From assembly GCF_030646165.1 (NCBI RefSeq), contig NZ_JAUTDO010000002.1:496001-560000 (forward strand): a DNA stretch of 64,000 bases. The letters are read 5' to 3'. The stretch comes from Conexibacter sp. CPCC 206217 (GTDB lineage: Bacteria; Actinomycetota; Thermoleophilia; Solirubrobacterales; Solirubrobacteraceae). Below, in pieces: positions 1 to 8,300 of the stretch (its first letter is position 1; every line of letters starts with the position of its first letter). Below the pieces are notes generated by a model that was given only the letters and a program-made list of their open reading frames with translations, was not told the origin of the DNA and did not search any database. Both the position numbers and the translations under genes were made by a program.

Positions 1-145
1 CGGCGGTGGCGGCGATGCCGGGGGCTTGCTCGGCGTCGGCGTTGACATCGGCGACCGCGACCTCCCAGCCGTCGGCGACGAGCCGCTCGGCGCAGGCGCG
101 GCCGATGCCGGAGGCGCCGCCGACGACGATGGCGCGGGCCCTCAT
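1..145 (-). CDS. Short-chain dehydrogenase/reductase, N-terminal part (runs off the window)
   Basis: Only about 48 residues are present and the gene continues past base 1. It starts at an ATG whose last bases overlap the TGA of the E2 gene (ATGA), so it is the next gene of that leftward operon. The N-terminus reads MRARAIVVGGASGIGRACAE, the Rossmann glycine motif GGxSGIG near residue 10 that binds NAD(P). An acidic pair follows the second beta strand (AVADVN), which in this family usually favours NAD(H). The catalytic Ser-Tyr-Lys lies outside the window, so the substrate cannot be inferred. The link to an acetoin-type dehydrogenase would suit an acetoin or diol dehydrogenase, but that is inference. 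Confidence 0.85.
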   Translation of the reverse strand, partial: MRARAIVVGGASGIGRACAERLVADGWEVAVADVNADAEQAPGIAATA

Positions 146-1455
146 CTCAACTCGCCTTCCAGCAGCGCGACGAGCGTCGTGAGCGCCTCGGCGCCCGCGG
201 CGCCGTCGACGACGCGGTGGTCGAAGCTGACGGTCAGCGTCAACGTCGGGACGATCGCGAGCGTGCGGCCGCGGACCACCACCGTGTCGGTCACTCTGCC
301 GGCGGCGACGATCGCCGACTCGCCGGGGTTGACCATCGCCGAGAACTGCGAGACGCCGAAGCCGGCGAGGCTCGACAGCGTGATCGCCCCGCCGCGCATC
401 TGCTCCAGCGCGAGTCTGCCGGCGCGCGCGGCGGCGACGAGCTGCGTGCGCTGCGCGGCGATCTCGGCGATGCCGGCGTGCGGCACGTCGCGCACGACCG
501 GCACGACGAGCCCGCGCTCGGTCGCAACCGCGATGCCGACGCCGATCGACTGGCGCCGCTGCAGCAGCGGCAGCTCGCCGTCGCGCTCGACCCAGCTCGT
601 CGCCAACAGCGGATGACGCACCGCGGTCTCCGCGATCGCCTGCACGAGCAGGTCGTTGACGCCCGGTCGCGCCGCCCCGGCGGCGACGTCCGCCACCAGC
701 GCGGCGCGCCGCTGCAGCAGGTGCGTCGCGTCGACGTCGCGCACGAGCTGGAACTGCGGAATCGTCTGGCTCTCGCTCATCCGCCGCGCAATCGCCCGCC
801 GCAGCGCGCTCGGCTGCTCGATCGCGACATCGTCTGACGGGGGAGCGGTCGCGGTCGCTGTGACGGCGATCGCGTTGGCGTCGGCGACGCCGTTCCCGAC
901 AGCGGTCCCGTCGGCGTCGGCGGCGCCGTGCCCGGCAGCCGCACGCTCCACGTCGCGCAACGTGATGCGCCCGCGCGGGCCGGTGCCGTCGAGCTGGTCG
1001 AGCGCGATGCCGAGCGCGGCAGCGGCCCTGCGGGCGACCGGCGCCGCCCGCCGCCAGGCACGGTCGCGCCCGCCGGGCGCCTGCGCGGAAACGCTCTCGG
1101 CAGGCGCAAGCGCGGCGATGGCGACGCCCATGCCGGCCGACTGCGCGCCGCTCTCGGCAACCGTGCCGCTCGCACTCGCGGGCTCGCCCTCACCCGTCCC
1201 GGCGAGCGACTCCTCGGCGCTGTCGGCGAGCTGCACGAGCGTGGCCCCGACCGGGATCGTGTCGCCGACGGCGACCGTGAACGCGCGCACGACGCCGTCA
1301 CACGGGGCGACGACGTCGGTCGTCGCCTTGTCGGTCTCCAGCTCGAGCAGCGCGTCGTCCTGGGAGACGCGCGCACCGACCTCGACGAGGAGCGCCGAGA
1401 CCGTTCCCTCGGTCACCTCAAGGCCCATCTGCGGCATGACGACAGCAGTGATCAC
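142..1455 (-). CDS. 2-oxoacid dehydrogenase E2 (lipoyl dihydrolipoamide acyltransferase)
   Basis: Transfers the acyl group from the E1 product to CoA on a swinging lipoyl arm. I chose the GTG at 1455 (VITAVVMPQMG) because the lipoyl domain begins at once and an AAGGAG lies upstream; an in-frame start at 1524 would add a basic leader not typical of the family. Domains in order: lipoyl domain (about residues 1-80, lipoyl-lysine in ETDKATTDV), Ala/Gly-rich linker, peripheral subunit-binding domain (ARRAAAALGI...GTGPRGRITLRDV), and the acyltransferase core ending with the catalytic HRVVDG. About 437 residues, normal for E2. Divergent from the E1alpha gene and probably co-regulated with it through the repeated operator between them. 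No E3 gene is in the window. Acetoin or branched-chain substrate cannot be decided. Confidence 0.93.
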   Translation of the reverse strand: MITAVVMPQMGLEVTEGTVSALLVEVGARVSQDDALLELETDKATTDVVAPCDGVVRAFTVAVGDTIPVGATLVQLADSAEESLAGTGEGEPASASGTVAESGAQSAGMGVAIAALAPAESVSAQAPGGRDRAWRRAAPVARRAAAALGIALDQLDGTGPRGRITLRDVERAAAGHGAADADGTAVGNGVADANAIAVTATATAPPSDDVAIEQPSALRRAIARRMSESQTIPQFQLVRDVDATHLLQRRAALVADVAAGAARPGVNDLLVQAIAETAVRHPLLATSWVERDGELPLLQRRQSIGVGIAVATERGLVVPVVRDVPHAGIAEIAAQRTQLVAAARAGRLALEQMRGGAITLSSLAGFGVSQFSAMVNPGESAIVAAGRVTDTVVVRGRTLAIVPTLTLTVSFDHRVVDGAAGAEALTTLVALLEGELR

Positions 1456-1503
1456 CGTGCGCTCGTCTCTCCTTCGAAGCACGCGCCACCCTCTCTTGGG
1501 CGA

Positions 1504-1569
1504 CTGATTGTCAGACCGTAACAACTACTTGCGTCCGTTTCAACGGTCATTGTAAACTGATTGTCAGAC
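1504..1569. promoter_or_regulatory. Divergent promoter region with two identical 13-bp operators
   Basis: The 13-mer CTGATTGTCAGAC occurs at 1504-1516 and again at 1557-1569. Its core CTGA-TTG-TCAG is itself a short palindrome. Each copy touches a plausible -10: leftward promoter TTGAAA (TTTCAA at 1538-1543 on +), 17-bp spacer, TACGGT (ACCGTA at 1515-1520); rightward promoter TTGCGT (1529-1534), 18-bp spacer, TAAACT (1553-1558). The natural candidate to bind is the GntR/FCD protein encoded at the end of the rightward operon. Confidence 0.65.
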
Positions 1570-1590
1570 ACTAATGCCTGAGGAGAGACG

Positions 1591-2598
1591 ATGAGCGACG
1601 GCTACGCGACTGGCGCGCCACCCGCACCCGGAGAACGCGGCGAGCGCGCCTCGCTCGTTCAGCTGTACGAGACGATGGCGCTGATCCGCGCGTTCGAGAC
1701 GCGCGTAGCGGCGCTCTACCGCGACAGCGAGATCCCCGGCTTCGTCCACACCTCGCTCGGCCAGGAGGCCGTCGCGGCCGGCGTCTGCGCCGCGCTGACC
1801 GGCGAGGACTACGTCGCCACGACGCACCGCGGCCACGGCCACGTGCTCGCCAAGGGCGCCGACGTCGACGGCATGATGGCCGAGCTGTTCGCGAAGGAGA
1901 CGGGCCTCTGCCGCGGCAAGGGCGGCTCGATGCACGTCGCCGACCCGTCGAAGGGCATCCTCGGCGCCAACGCGATCGTCGGCGCGAGCATCCCGCTCGC
2001 CGTCGGCGCGGGGCTGTCGAGCAAGCTGCTGAGCCAGGGCCGCGTCGCCGTCGCCTTCTTCGGCGAGGGCGCCGTCAACCAGGGCGCCTTCCACGAGGCC
2101 GTCAACCTCGCCGCGATCTGGGACCTGCCCGTGCTGTTCGTCTGCGAGAACAACATCTACGCCGAGTTCACCGACAGCACGACGATGACGCGCGTGGCGA
2201 ACGTCGCGCAGCGCACGGCGGGCGGCTACGGGATCGAGGCCTCCTCGCACGACGGCAACGACGTCGCCGCCGTCCACGCCGCCACGCACGACGCGGCCGA
2301 GCGCTGCCGCTCCGGCGCCGGCCCGGTGCTGCTGGAGTTCGCCACCTACCGCTGGCACGGCCACTACGAGGGCGACGGCCAGCCGTACAAGAGCGAGCAG
2401 GAGGCGAGCGAATGGCGCTCGCGCGACCCGCTGGAGCAGGCCGCCGCGCGACTGCTCGCCGACGGGGACGCCGACGCGCCGCACCTCGCCGCCGTCCGCG
2501 CCGACGCCGCGACGCGCGTCGAGCGCGCGACCGAGCTCGCCCGCGCGGCGAGCGAACCCGCCGACGAGGAGGCCTACCAGCATGTCTTCGGCAACTGA
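1591..2598 (+). CDS. Thiamine-diphosphate dehydrogenase E1, alpha subunit
   Basis: Alpha chain of a heterotetrameric E1 that decarboxylates or cleaves a 2-oxo substrate using thiamine diphosphate. 335 residues, normal for AcoA/PdhA-type alpha chains. The ThDP/Mg motif runs from GEGAVNQGAFHEAVNL to VCENN (about residues 158-188). The family feature GxGGSMHV (RGKGGSMHVADP, about residue 110) is intact; this wording is typical of acetoin dehydrogenase and pyruvate dehydrogenase alpha chains. AGGAGAG 5 bases before the ATG is a good ribosome site. The stop lies 17 bases inside the beta-chain gene, implying coupled translation. Confidence 0.92.
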   Translation: MSDGYATGAPPAPGERGERASLVQLYETMALIRAFETRVAALYRDSEIPGFVHTSLGQEAVAAGVCAALTGEDYVATTHRGHGHVLAKGADVDGMMAELFAKETGLCRGKGGSMHVADPSKGILGANAIVGASIPLAVGAGLSSKLLSQGRVAVAFFGEGAVNQGAFHEAVNLAAIWDLPVLFVCENNIYAEFTDSTTMTRVANVAQRTAGGYGIEASSHDGNDVAAVHAATHDAAERCRSGAGPVLLEFATYRWHGHYEGDGQPYKSEQEASEWRSRDPLEQAAARLLADGDADAPHLAAVRADAATRVERATELARAASEPADEEAYQHVFGN

Positions 2599-3565
2599 AG
2601 CCGCCACGACCCGTTACATCGACGCGATCGGCAGCGGCATCGCGACGGCGCTGGAGCAGGACGACGCGGCCGTGCTGATCGGCATCGACGTCGGGGCCGG
2701 CGGCGGGATCTTCACCGTCACCAGAGGCCTGCACGAGCGCTTCGGCTCCGAGCGCGTGATCGACGCCCCGATCAGCGAGATGGGCTACGTCGGCGCGGCC
2801 GTCGGCGCCGCGATGACGGGCCTGAAGCCGATCGTCGAGATCATGTTCATGGACTTCGTCGGCGTCTGCCTGGACCCGATCATGAACCAGGCCGCGAAGC
2901 TGCGGTACATGACCGCGGGCGCGCTGCGGATACCGATCGTCTTCCGCACGCAGACGGGCGCCGGGCGCAGCGCCGGCGCACAGCATTCGCAGAGCCTGGA
3001 GGCGATGCTCGCGCACATCCCCGGGCTGAAGGTTGTGATGCCGGCGACCGTGACCGACGCGCGCGACCTGCTGCTCGCCGCCGTCGCCGATCCCAACCCC
3101 GTCGTCTACGTCGAGAACCGCCGCCTCTACGGCATGAAGGGCGCGCTCGGCGACGATCCGCTGCCGCTCGGCAGAGCGCGTGTCGCGCGCGGCGGCGACG
3201 ACGTGACGGTGGTGACATGGGGCCAGATGGTGCGCGAGTCGCTGAAGGCGGCGGAGTCCTGCGCGGCATCGATCGAGGTGATCGACCTGCGCTCGCTCGT
3301 GCCGCTCGACATCGAGACGGTGCTCGCATCGGTGCGGCGGACCGGCCGGCTGCTGGTCGTGCACGAGGCGGTCGAGGCGTTCGGCGCCGGCGGCGAGATC
3401 GCCGCTCGCGTCGGGCGCGAGCTGTTCGACGAGCTGCGCGCGCCGGTGCGGCGGCTGGGCGCGCCATCGGTGCCGATGCCGTTCAGCCCGGCGCTGGAGC
3501 GTTCGCTGATGCCCGCTGCGAGCGCGATCGCCCGCGCCGCCGAGGAGCTTGTCGAAGAGGGATGA
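2582..3565 (+). CDS. Thiamine-diphosphate dehydrogenase E1, beta subunit
   Basis: Beta chain partner of the preceding gene; together they form the E1 active site. 327 residues. Visible family marks are GIDVGAGGGIF near the start, DAPISEMGYVGAAVGAAMTG, and the phosphorylation-loop-like segment FRTQTGAGRSAGAQHSQSLE with the conserved His. The C-terminal transketolase domain contains LRSLVPLDIETV and the GEI motif (VEAFGAGGEIAARV). The ATG at 2582 overlaps the alpha gene by 17 bases. The neighbours (E2 divergent, regulator downstream) complete a dehydrogenase locus that lacks only E3. A second E1alpha/E1beta pair lies at 42744-44908. Confidence 0.92.
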   Translation: MSSATEAATTRYIDAIGSGIATALEQDDAAVLIGIDVGAGGGIFTVTRGLHERFGSERVIDAPISEMGYVGAAVGAAMTGLKPIVEIMFMDFVGVCLDPIMNQAAKLRYMTAGALRIPIVFRTQTGAGRSAGAQHSQSLEAMLAHIPGLKVVMPATVTDARDLLLAAVADPNPVVYVENRRLYGMKGALGDDPLPLGRARVARGGDDVTVVTWGQMVRESLKAAESCAASIEVIDLRSLVPLDIETVLASVRRTGRLLVVHEAVEAFGAGGEIAARVGRELFDELRAPVRRLGAPSVPMPFSPALERSLMPAASAIARAAEELVEEG

Positions 3566-3572
3566 TGTGGAG

Positions 3573-4361
3573 ATGAGCAGCGAGCCCCGCTTCGTCGACG
3601 CGCCGGTCCAGGCCGCGCGTGCCTACGAGCTGCTGGCCGAGCGGATCCGCGCGCGGATCCGCTCCGGCGAGCTGCGCGCGGGCGACCGGCTGCCGCCGGA
3701 GACCGCGCTGGCGGAGGAGGCGCAGGTCAGCCGCTCGACCGTGCGCGAGGCCCTGCGGATGCTGCAGGAGGCCGGCTACCTGGAGCGTTCCAGCCCGCGC
3801 ATCATGGTCGTGCGCGCACACGACCCCGACGACGACTCGGCCGCGCTGACGCGCGCGATGCGGCGCGGCAACCTGACCTTCGGCGACCTGCACGAGGCGC
3901 TGCTCGTGTTGGAGCCCGAGCTGACGCGGCTCGCGGCCGCGCGCGCCGACAGGGACGACGTCGCTCGCCTGCGCGCGAACCTCGACGCGCAGGCGCAGCA
4001 GCTCGACGACTTCGACGCCTGGAACCGACTCGACCAGGAGTTCCACCTGGAGATCGCCGAGATGAGCCGCAACCCGGCGCTCGTGATCGCGCGGACGCCG
4101 ATCTCAGAGCTGCTGATCCCCGTGCTGCACCGCTTCATGGTGTCGCACAAGCTGACCGCGCGCGGGCTCGCGTTCCACGAGCGGATCTTCGAAGAGATCC
4201 GCGGCGGCGACCCCGAGGCTGCGGCGCTGATGACGCGCAAGCACATCAACGACTTCCTCGTCGGCTGGGAGCGCGCCGGCCTCCCGGTCGACCTGCAGAT
4301 CGGCGAGGTCAGCGACGACGCGATCGCGCGCGCCGGGCACGCGGCGGTGTCGGCGCTGTGA
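3573..4361 (+). CDS. GntR-family regulator with FCD ligand domain
   Basis: Transcription factor of 262 residues. The N-terminal winged helix (AYELLAERIRARIRSGEL, GDRLPPETALAEEAQVSRST, VREALRMLQEAGYLE, about residues 15-75) is typical of the FadR/FCD group. The C-terminal FCD domain has the acid/histidine metal-ligand pattern: DQEFHLEIAEMSRNP and FHERIFEEIRGGDPEAA...KHI. I chose ATG 3573, 7 bases after the E1beta stop; a TTG at 3549 is also in frame. Being last in the E1 operon, it probably senses a carboxylate substrate of the dehydrogenase and acts on the two operators at 1504 and 1557. Confidence 0.9.
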   Translation: MSSEPRFVDAPVQAARAYELLAERIRARIRSGELRAGDRLPPETALAEEAQVSRSTVREALRMLQEAGYLERSSPRIMVVRAHDPDDDSAALTRAMRRGNLTFGDLHEALLVLEPELTRLAAARADRDDVARLRANLDAQAQQLDDFDAWNRLDQEFHLEIAEMSRNPALVIARTPISELLIPVLHRFMVSHKLTARGLAFHERIFEEIRGGDPEAAALMTRKHINDFLVGWERAGLPVDLQIGEVSDDAIARAGHAAVSAL

Positions 4362-4431
4362 AGCACGTGAGGTCGGCGTTCCCGCTCCCGCCCCGCGCGG
4401 CCGCCTCGGCGCAGTGACCGATAGGACGCAC

Positions 4432-4676
4432 ATGGGCCAGCATCCGCAACGACCGTTCGCTCTGCCGCCCGGGGCGACCGATCTGGTGCTCGTGCGCCAC
4501 GGCGCGTCCGCGGCCGGCGACCCCGACGCCGTCTACGGCGAGGTCGACGGCGCTGGGACGTCGTGCCCGGCGGCGAGCCAATGGCCGATTTCGGCGACCG
4601 CGTCGCTGCCGGTCTCAACGCGGTCGCCGACCGCACGGGTCCCGGCCGGGCCAGCAGGGTCCGACCCGTGATGTAG
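4432..4676 (+). pseudogene. Histidine-phosphatase (phosphoglycerate mutase-like) gene remnant
   Basis: The reading begins well: MGQHPQ..., then TDLVLVRHGAS, the RHG phosphohistidine signature. After about 40 codons (near 4550) the family sequence continues only in another frame as RWDVVPGGE followed by MADFGDRVAAGLNAVADRTG, the conserved region before the second catalytic His in this family; that frame stops at TAG 4674. Intact relatives, as I know them, have roughly 90 more residues between the two blocks, so an internal deletion with a frameshift is likely. Weak traces (a third frame reading VAFTRIAPT near 4720) suggest the C-terminal part is also broken. Bases 4677-4847 hold only such traces. 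Confidence 0.65.
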
Positions 4677-4847
4677 CACGCCGACCTGCTGCCGGAGCTG
4701 TCCGGCAGCGACCGGAGCCACCGGTCGCGTTCACGCGGATCGCCCCGACGATCGATTGGAGCGCGAGCGTCGGCGTGCTCGGTGAACGTCGCGCGCGACC
4801 GACCGCGGGGAGTTGTGCCACGGCGGAGAGCGCGGCCGGTAGGGGTG

Positions 4848-5174
4848 ATGTTGTCGCGGGCGCAGCGTGACGCGCTGCGCGAGGAGATCGTCACGGCGCT
4901 GACGGGTCTCGGCGAGATCCTGATCGCGATCCGCCGCTAGCAGTTCGGATATGCGCGGACGCCGGGTCAGCGCTTTGGGGACCTGTTGCGGTTGCTGGAC
5001 GACCTCGGCTGGGGCGAGCAGGACGACGGCGAGCGGTTCGTCTTGACGCTCGCGCCCGAGGGCGCTGGCGCGTGTGGTCTCCTACCTCCCCGGACATCGC
5101 GCCGGGGCGGGCGCCGAAATCGCCCGCCTTCGCTGCAAACGAGCTGGCAGAACATCCTCATGTCCGGTCAGTGA
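4848..5174 (+). pseudogene. Small-protein gene interrupted by an in-frame amber codon
   Basis: One frame runs from ATG 4848 to TGA 5172-5174 except for a TAG at 4938-4940 after 30 codons. Before the stop it reads MLSRAQRDALREEIVTALTG; after it come RFGDLLRLLDDLGWGEQDDG and LTLAPEG. From memory this resembles a family of about 100-residue actinobacterial proteins starting MLTRxQRDAL and containing LDDLGWG, of unknown function. The amber codon, the loss of the usual acidic middle and the run-on C-terminus argue for decay. Readthrough is possible but not supported by anything visible. Confidence 0.55.
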
Positions 5175-5203
5175 AATCCATACGCGGCAGTCGCAGAACT
5201 AAT

Positions 5204-5233
5204 TCACCGTGAGACCAAACTGGTTTATGGTGA
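5204..5233. promoter_or_regulatory. Imperfect inverted repeat upstream of the exported double amidase
   Basis: TCACC at 5204 and GGTGA ending at 5233 enclose ACCA-AAC-TGGT, giving a nested imperfect palindrome in the only A/T-richer stretch between 5175 and 5367. It is a possible operator for the amidase gene. No strong promoter hexamers could be fixed in the rest of this 190-base gap. Confidence 0.3.
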
Positions 5234-5367
5234 TTCTGGACAGTTGGATAGGTCGAGCCGGACATGCATACCGTAGCGTGCGGCGCTCGGAGCGTGGCAG
5301 CCCCGGCGCGGGGGTTGGCACGTAGGACCGATCCTTCGTCCCAGTCTCGATCCAGGAAGTCTCCCCC

Positions 5368-8300
5368 GTGCCCCAACTCTCCCCTGCGCGGCGGCCGCTG
5401 CCACGCGCTTCGTTCGCTGGGCGCCTGTTCGCGCGCGCCTCGGCACTGACCGCCGCCGGCGCTGCGGCAGCGTTGATCGGCGCAAGCGGCGCCGGCGCCG
5501 CGGCGCCGCCGGTCGTCGACCTCGAACGTGCGACGGTCGATTCGCTGGAGGACATGATGGCCACCGGCGAGCTGAGCAGCGAGCAGCTGACCGCGCTGTA
5601 CATCAACCGGATCGCGGCGCTCAACAACCGCGCCGCCGGCCTCAACGCCGTCCGCAGCCTCAACCCGAGAGCGCTCGAGCAGGCGCGTGCGCTCGACGCG
5701 GAACGCGCGGCCTCCGGTTCCCGTGGTCCGCTGCACGGCATTCCGGTACTGGTGAAGGACAACCTCGACTACGACGGGCTGCCGACGACCGCCGGCTCGG
5801 TCGCGCTGGAGCACTCCTACCCGTCACGCGACTCGACCGTGGTCGCCAACCTGAGAAGAGCCGGGGCGGTGATCCTCGGCAAGACCAACCTTGGCGAGTT
5901 CGCCAACTACACGACCACCGGCATGCCGGCCGGCTACTCGTCGCTCGGCGGGCAGGTGCTCAACGCCTACGACACGACGGTCAGTCCGCGCGGCTCCTCG
6001 TCGGGCTCCGGCGTCGCGGCCGCCGCGGGCCTTGCGGCGATCACGATCGGAACCGAGACCTCCGGTTCGATCATCGGGCCCGCGACCGCCAGCGGCGTCG
6101 TCGGCCTGCGCCCGACCGTCGGTCTCGTCAGCCGCGCCGGAATCATTCCGATCTCCGCCTCGCAGGACACGGCCGGGCCGATCGTCCGCACCGTCGCCGA
6201 CGCCGCCGCAACGCTCTACGCGATCGCCGGACCCGACCCCGAGGACGGTGCGACGGACGGCACCCAGCCGGGCTCGATCGGACAGCCGGCCAGACTCCCG
6301 GACTACATGGCCGCGCTCGACGCGGGCGCGCTCAGAGGCACGCGGATCGCGACCGTCAACGATCCGGAGCCGAAGTACCAGGCCGCGATCAGAGCCATCC
6401 AGGCTGCGGGCGCCGTCACTGTCCAGATCGCCACGCCGACCGCCACGGCGCCGCCCGCGATCCTTGACTTCGAGTTCAAGCGGGACATGAACCACTACCT
6501 GGATCGGCTGCCGGACGACGCTCCGCGCCAGAGCTTCCAGGACATCATCGACTACAACAACGCGCACGCGCAGGAGGCGCTGAAGTTCGGCCAGGTCCAC
6601 TTCGACGCGGCCAACCTGATCGACCTCTCCGATCCGGCCACCAGAGCCGAGTACGAGGCCGACCGCGACGGAGGCCAGGTCGCGACTCGCGCCGCGATCG
6701 ACGACGCGCTGCAGAACGGCACCCCGGGCGACACGAGCGACGACTTCGCCGCGATCATGACCCCGTCCGGCACGCTCACGAGCACCGGGGCGCGTGCCGG
6801 ATATCCGCAGCTGACGGTCCCGGCCGGCTACAGCGACCCGGGCCGACTTCCCGTCAACATCTCCTTCGTCGGCACCGCCTACAGCGAGGCGAGGCTGCTC
6901 GCGCTCGGCTATGCCTACGAGCAGACGACGAGACTGCGGCGGCCGCCGTCGGAGTTGAACACGAACCTCTTCCGCTGCGCGAGAACCTCGCCGCTGAGCG
7001 CCTTCGCCGGTCGTGGCGACTGCAACCCCGGTGCCGAGCTGCTGGAGCTGATCGGCGAGCAGCCGCAGCTGCCGTTCTCGATCGAGACGGCCGGCATCCC
7101 GGAGCTGGAGAGACGGATGCAGCAAGGCACGCTCGACTCCGTGACCCTGACGAAGGCGTACATGGCCCGGATCGCCCACTCCAACGCGACAGGCCCGACC
7201 ACCAACGCCGTCCGCTCGATCAACCCGATGGCGCTGCAGGAGGCCGCACAGCTCGACGCCGAGCGCAGAGCCGGCAGCATCCGCGGCCCGCTGCACGGCA
7301 TGCCGGTCCTGCTCAAGGACAACGTCGACGCGGTCGGGATGCCGACGACCGCCGGCTCGATCGCGCTGCAGACTTCCTACCCTGACAGTGACGCACCGTT
7401 GACCAGACGGCTGCGCGAGGCCGGCGCCGTGATCCTCGGCAAGGCCAACCTGAACGAGTTCGCCGGCTACATGTCCGACGCGGCGCCGAGCGGTTACTCG
7501 ACGCTCGGCGGGCAGGTGCTCAACCCCAACAACGGCCTCCTCACTCCGCGCGGCTCCTCCAACGGCTCGGCGGTCGCCGCGGCGACCGGCCTGGCGGCCG
7601 CGACGATCGGCACCGACACCTCCGGCTCGATCGTCAGTCCCGCGGTCGCCAACGGCGTCGTCGGCCTGCGGCCGACGCAGGGTCTCGTCAGTCGCACCGG
7701 GATCGTGCCGATCTCATCGACGCAGGACACGGCCGGCCCGATCACGCGCACCGTCGCCGATGCCGCCTACACGCTGGAGGGGATCGCCGGACCGGATCCC
7801 GAGGACCCGGCCACGACCGGCGACAGCCCGGGCAGCACGGCACAGCCGCCGACGCTGCCGGACTACGTCGCCGCGTTGGACAGAGACGCGCTCGACGGCG
7901 CGCACATCGCGGTCATCGACTCCGACGCCGTCGGCTACGACGAGGCGATCGCGGTGCTGAGAAGACTCGGGGCCGACGTCGAGGAGGTGCCGACCCCGGC
8001 GCTGCCCTCGGCACCCGGGATCCTCGGCTACGAGCTCAAGCGCGACATGAACGCTTACCTCGACCGGCTCCCGACGACGGCACCGATCCAGACCCTGGCC
8101 GACATCGTCGCCTACAACTCCGCGCACCCGGCGGAGGCGCTCAAGTACGGGCAGGAGTTGCTGACGGCGGGCGAGGCAGTCGACCTCTCCGACCCGACGA
8201 CGAGAGCGACGTACGAGGCCGCCCGCGACCTCGGCATCCAGCAGGCCAACGACGGTATCGACGAGACGCTCGAGAACGGCACGCCCGGCGACGGGAGCGA

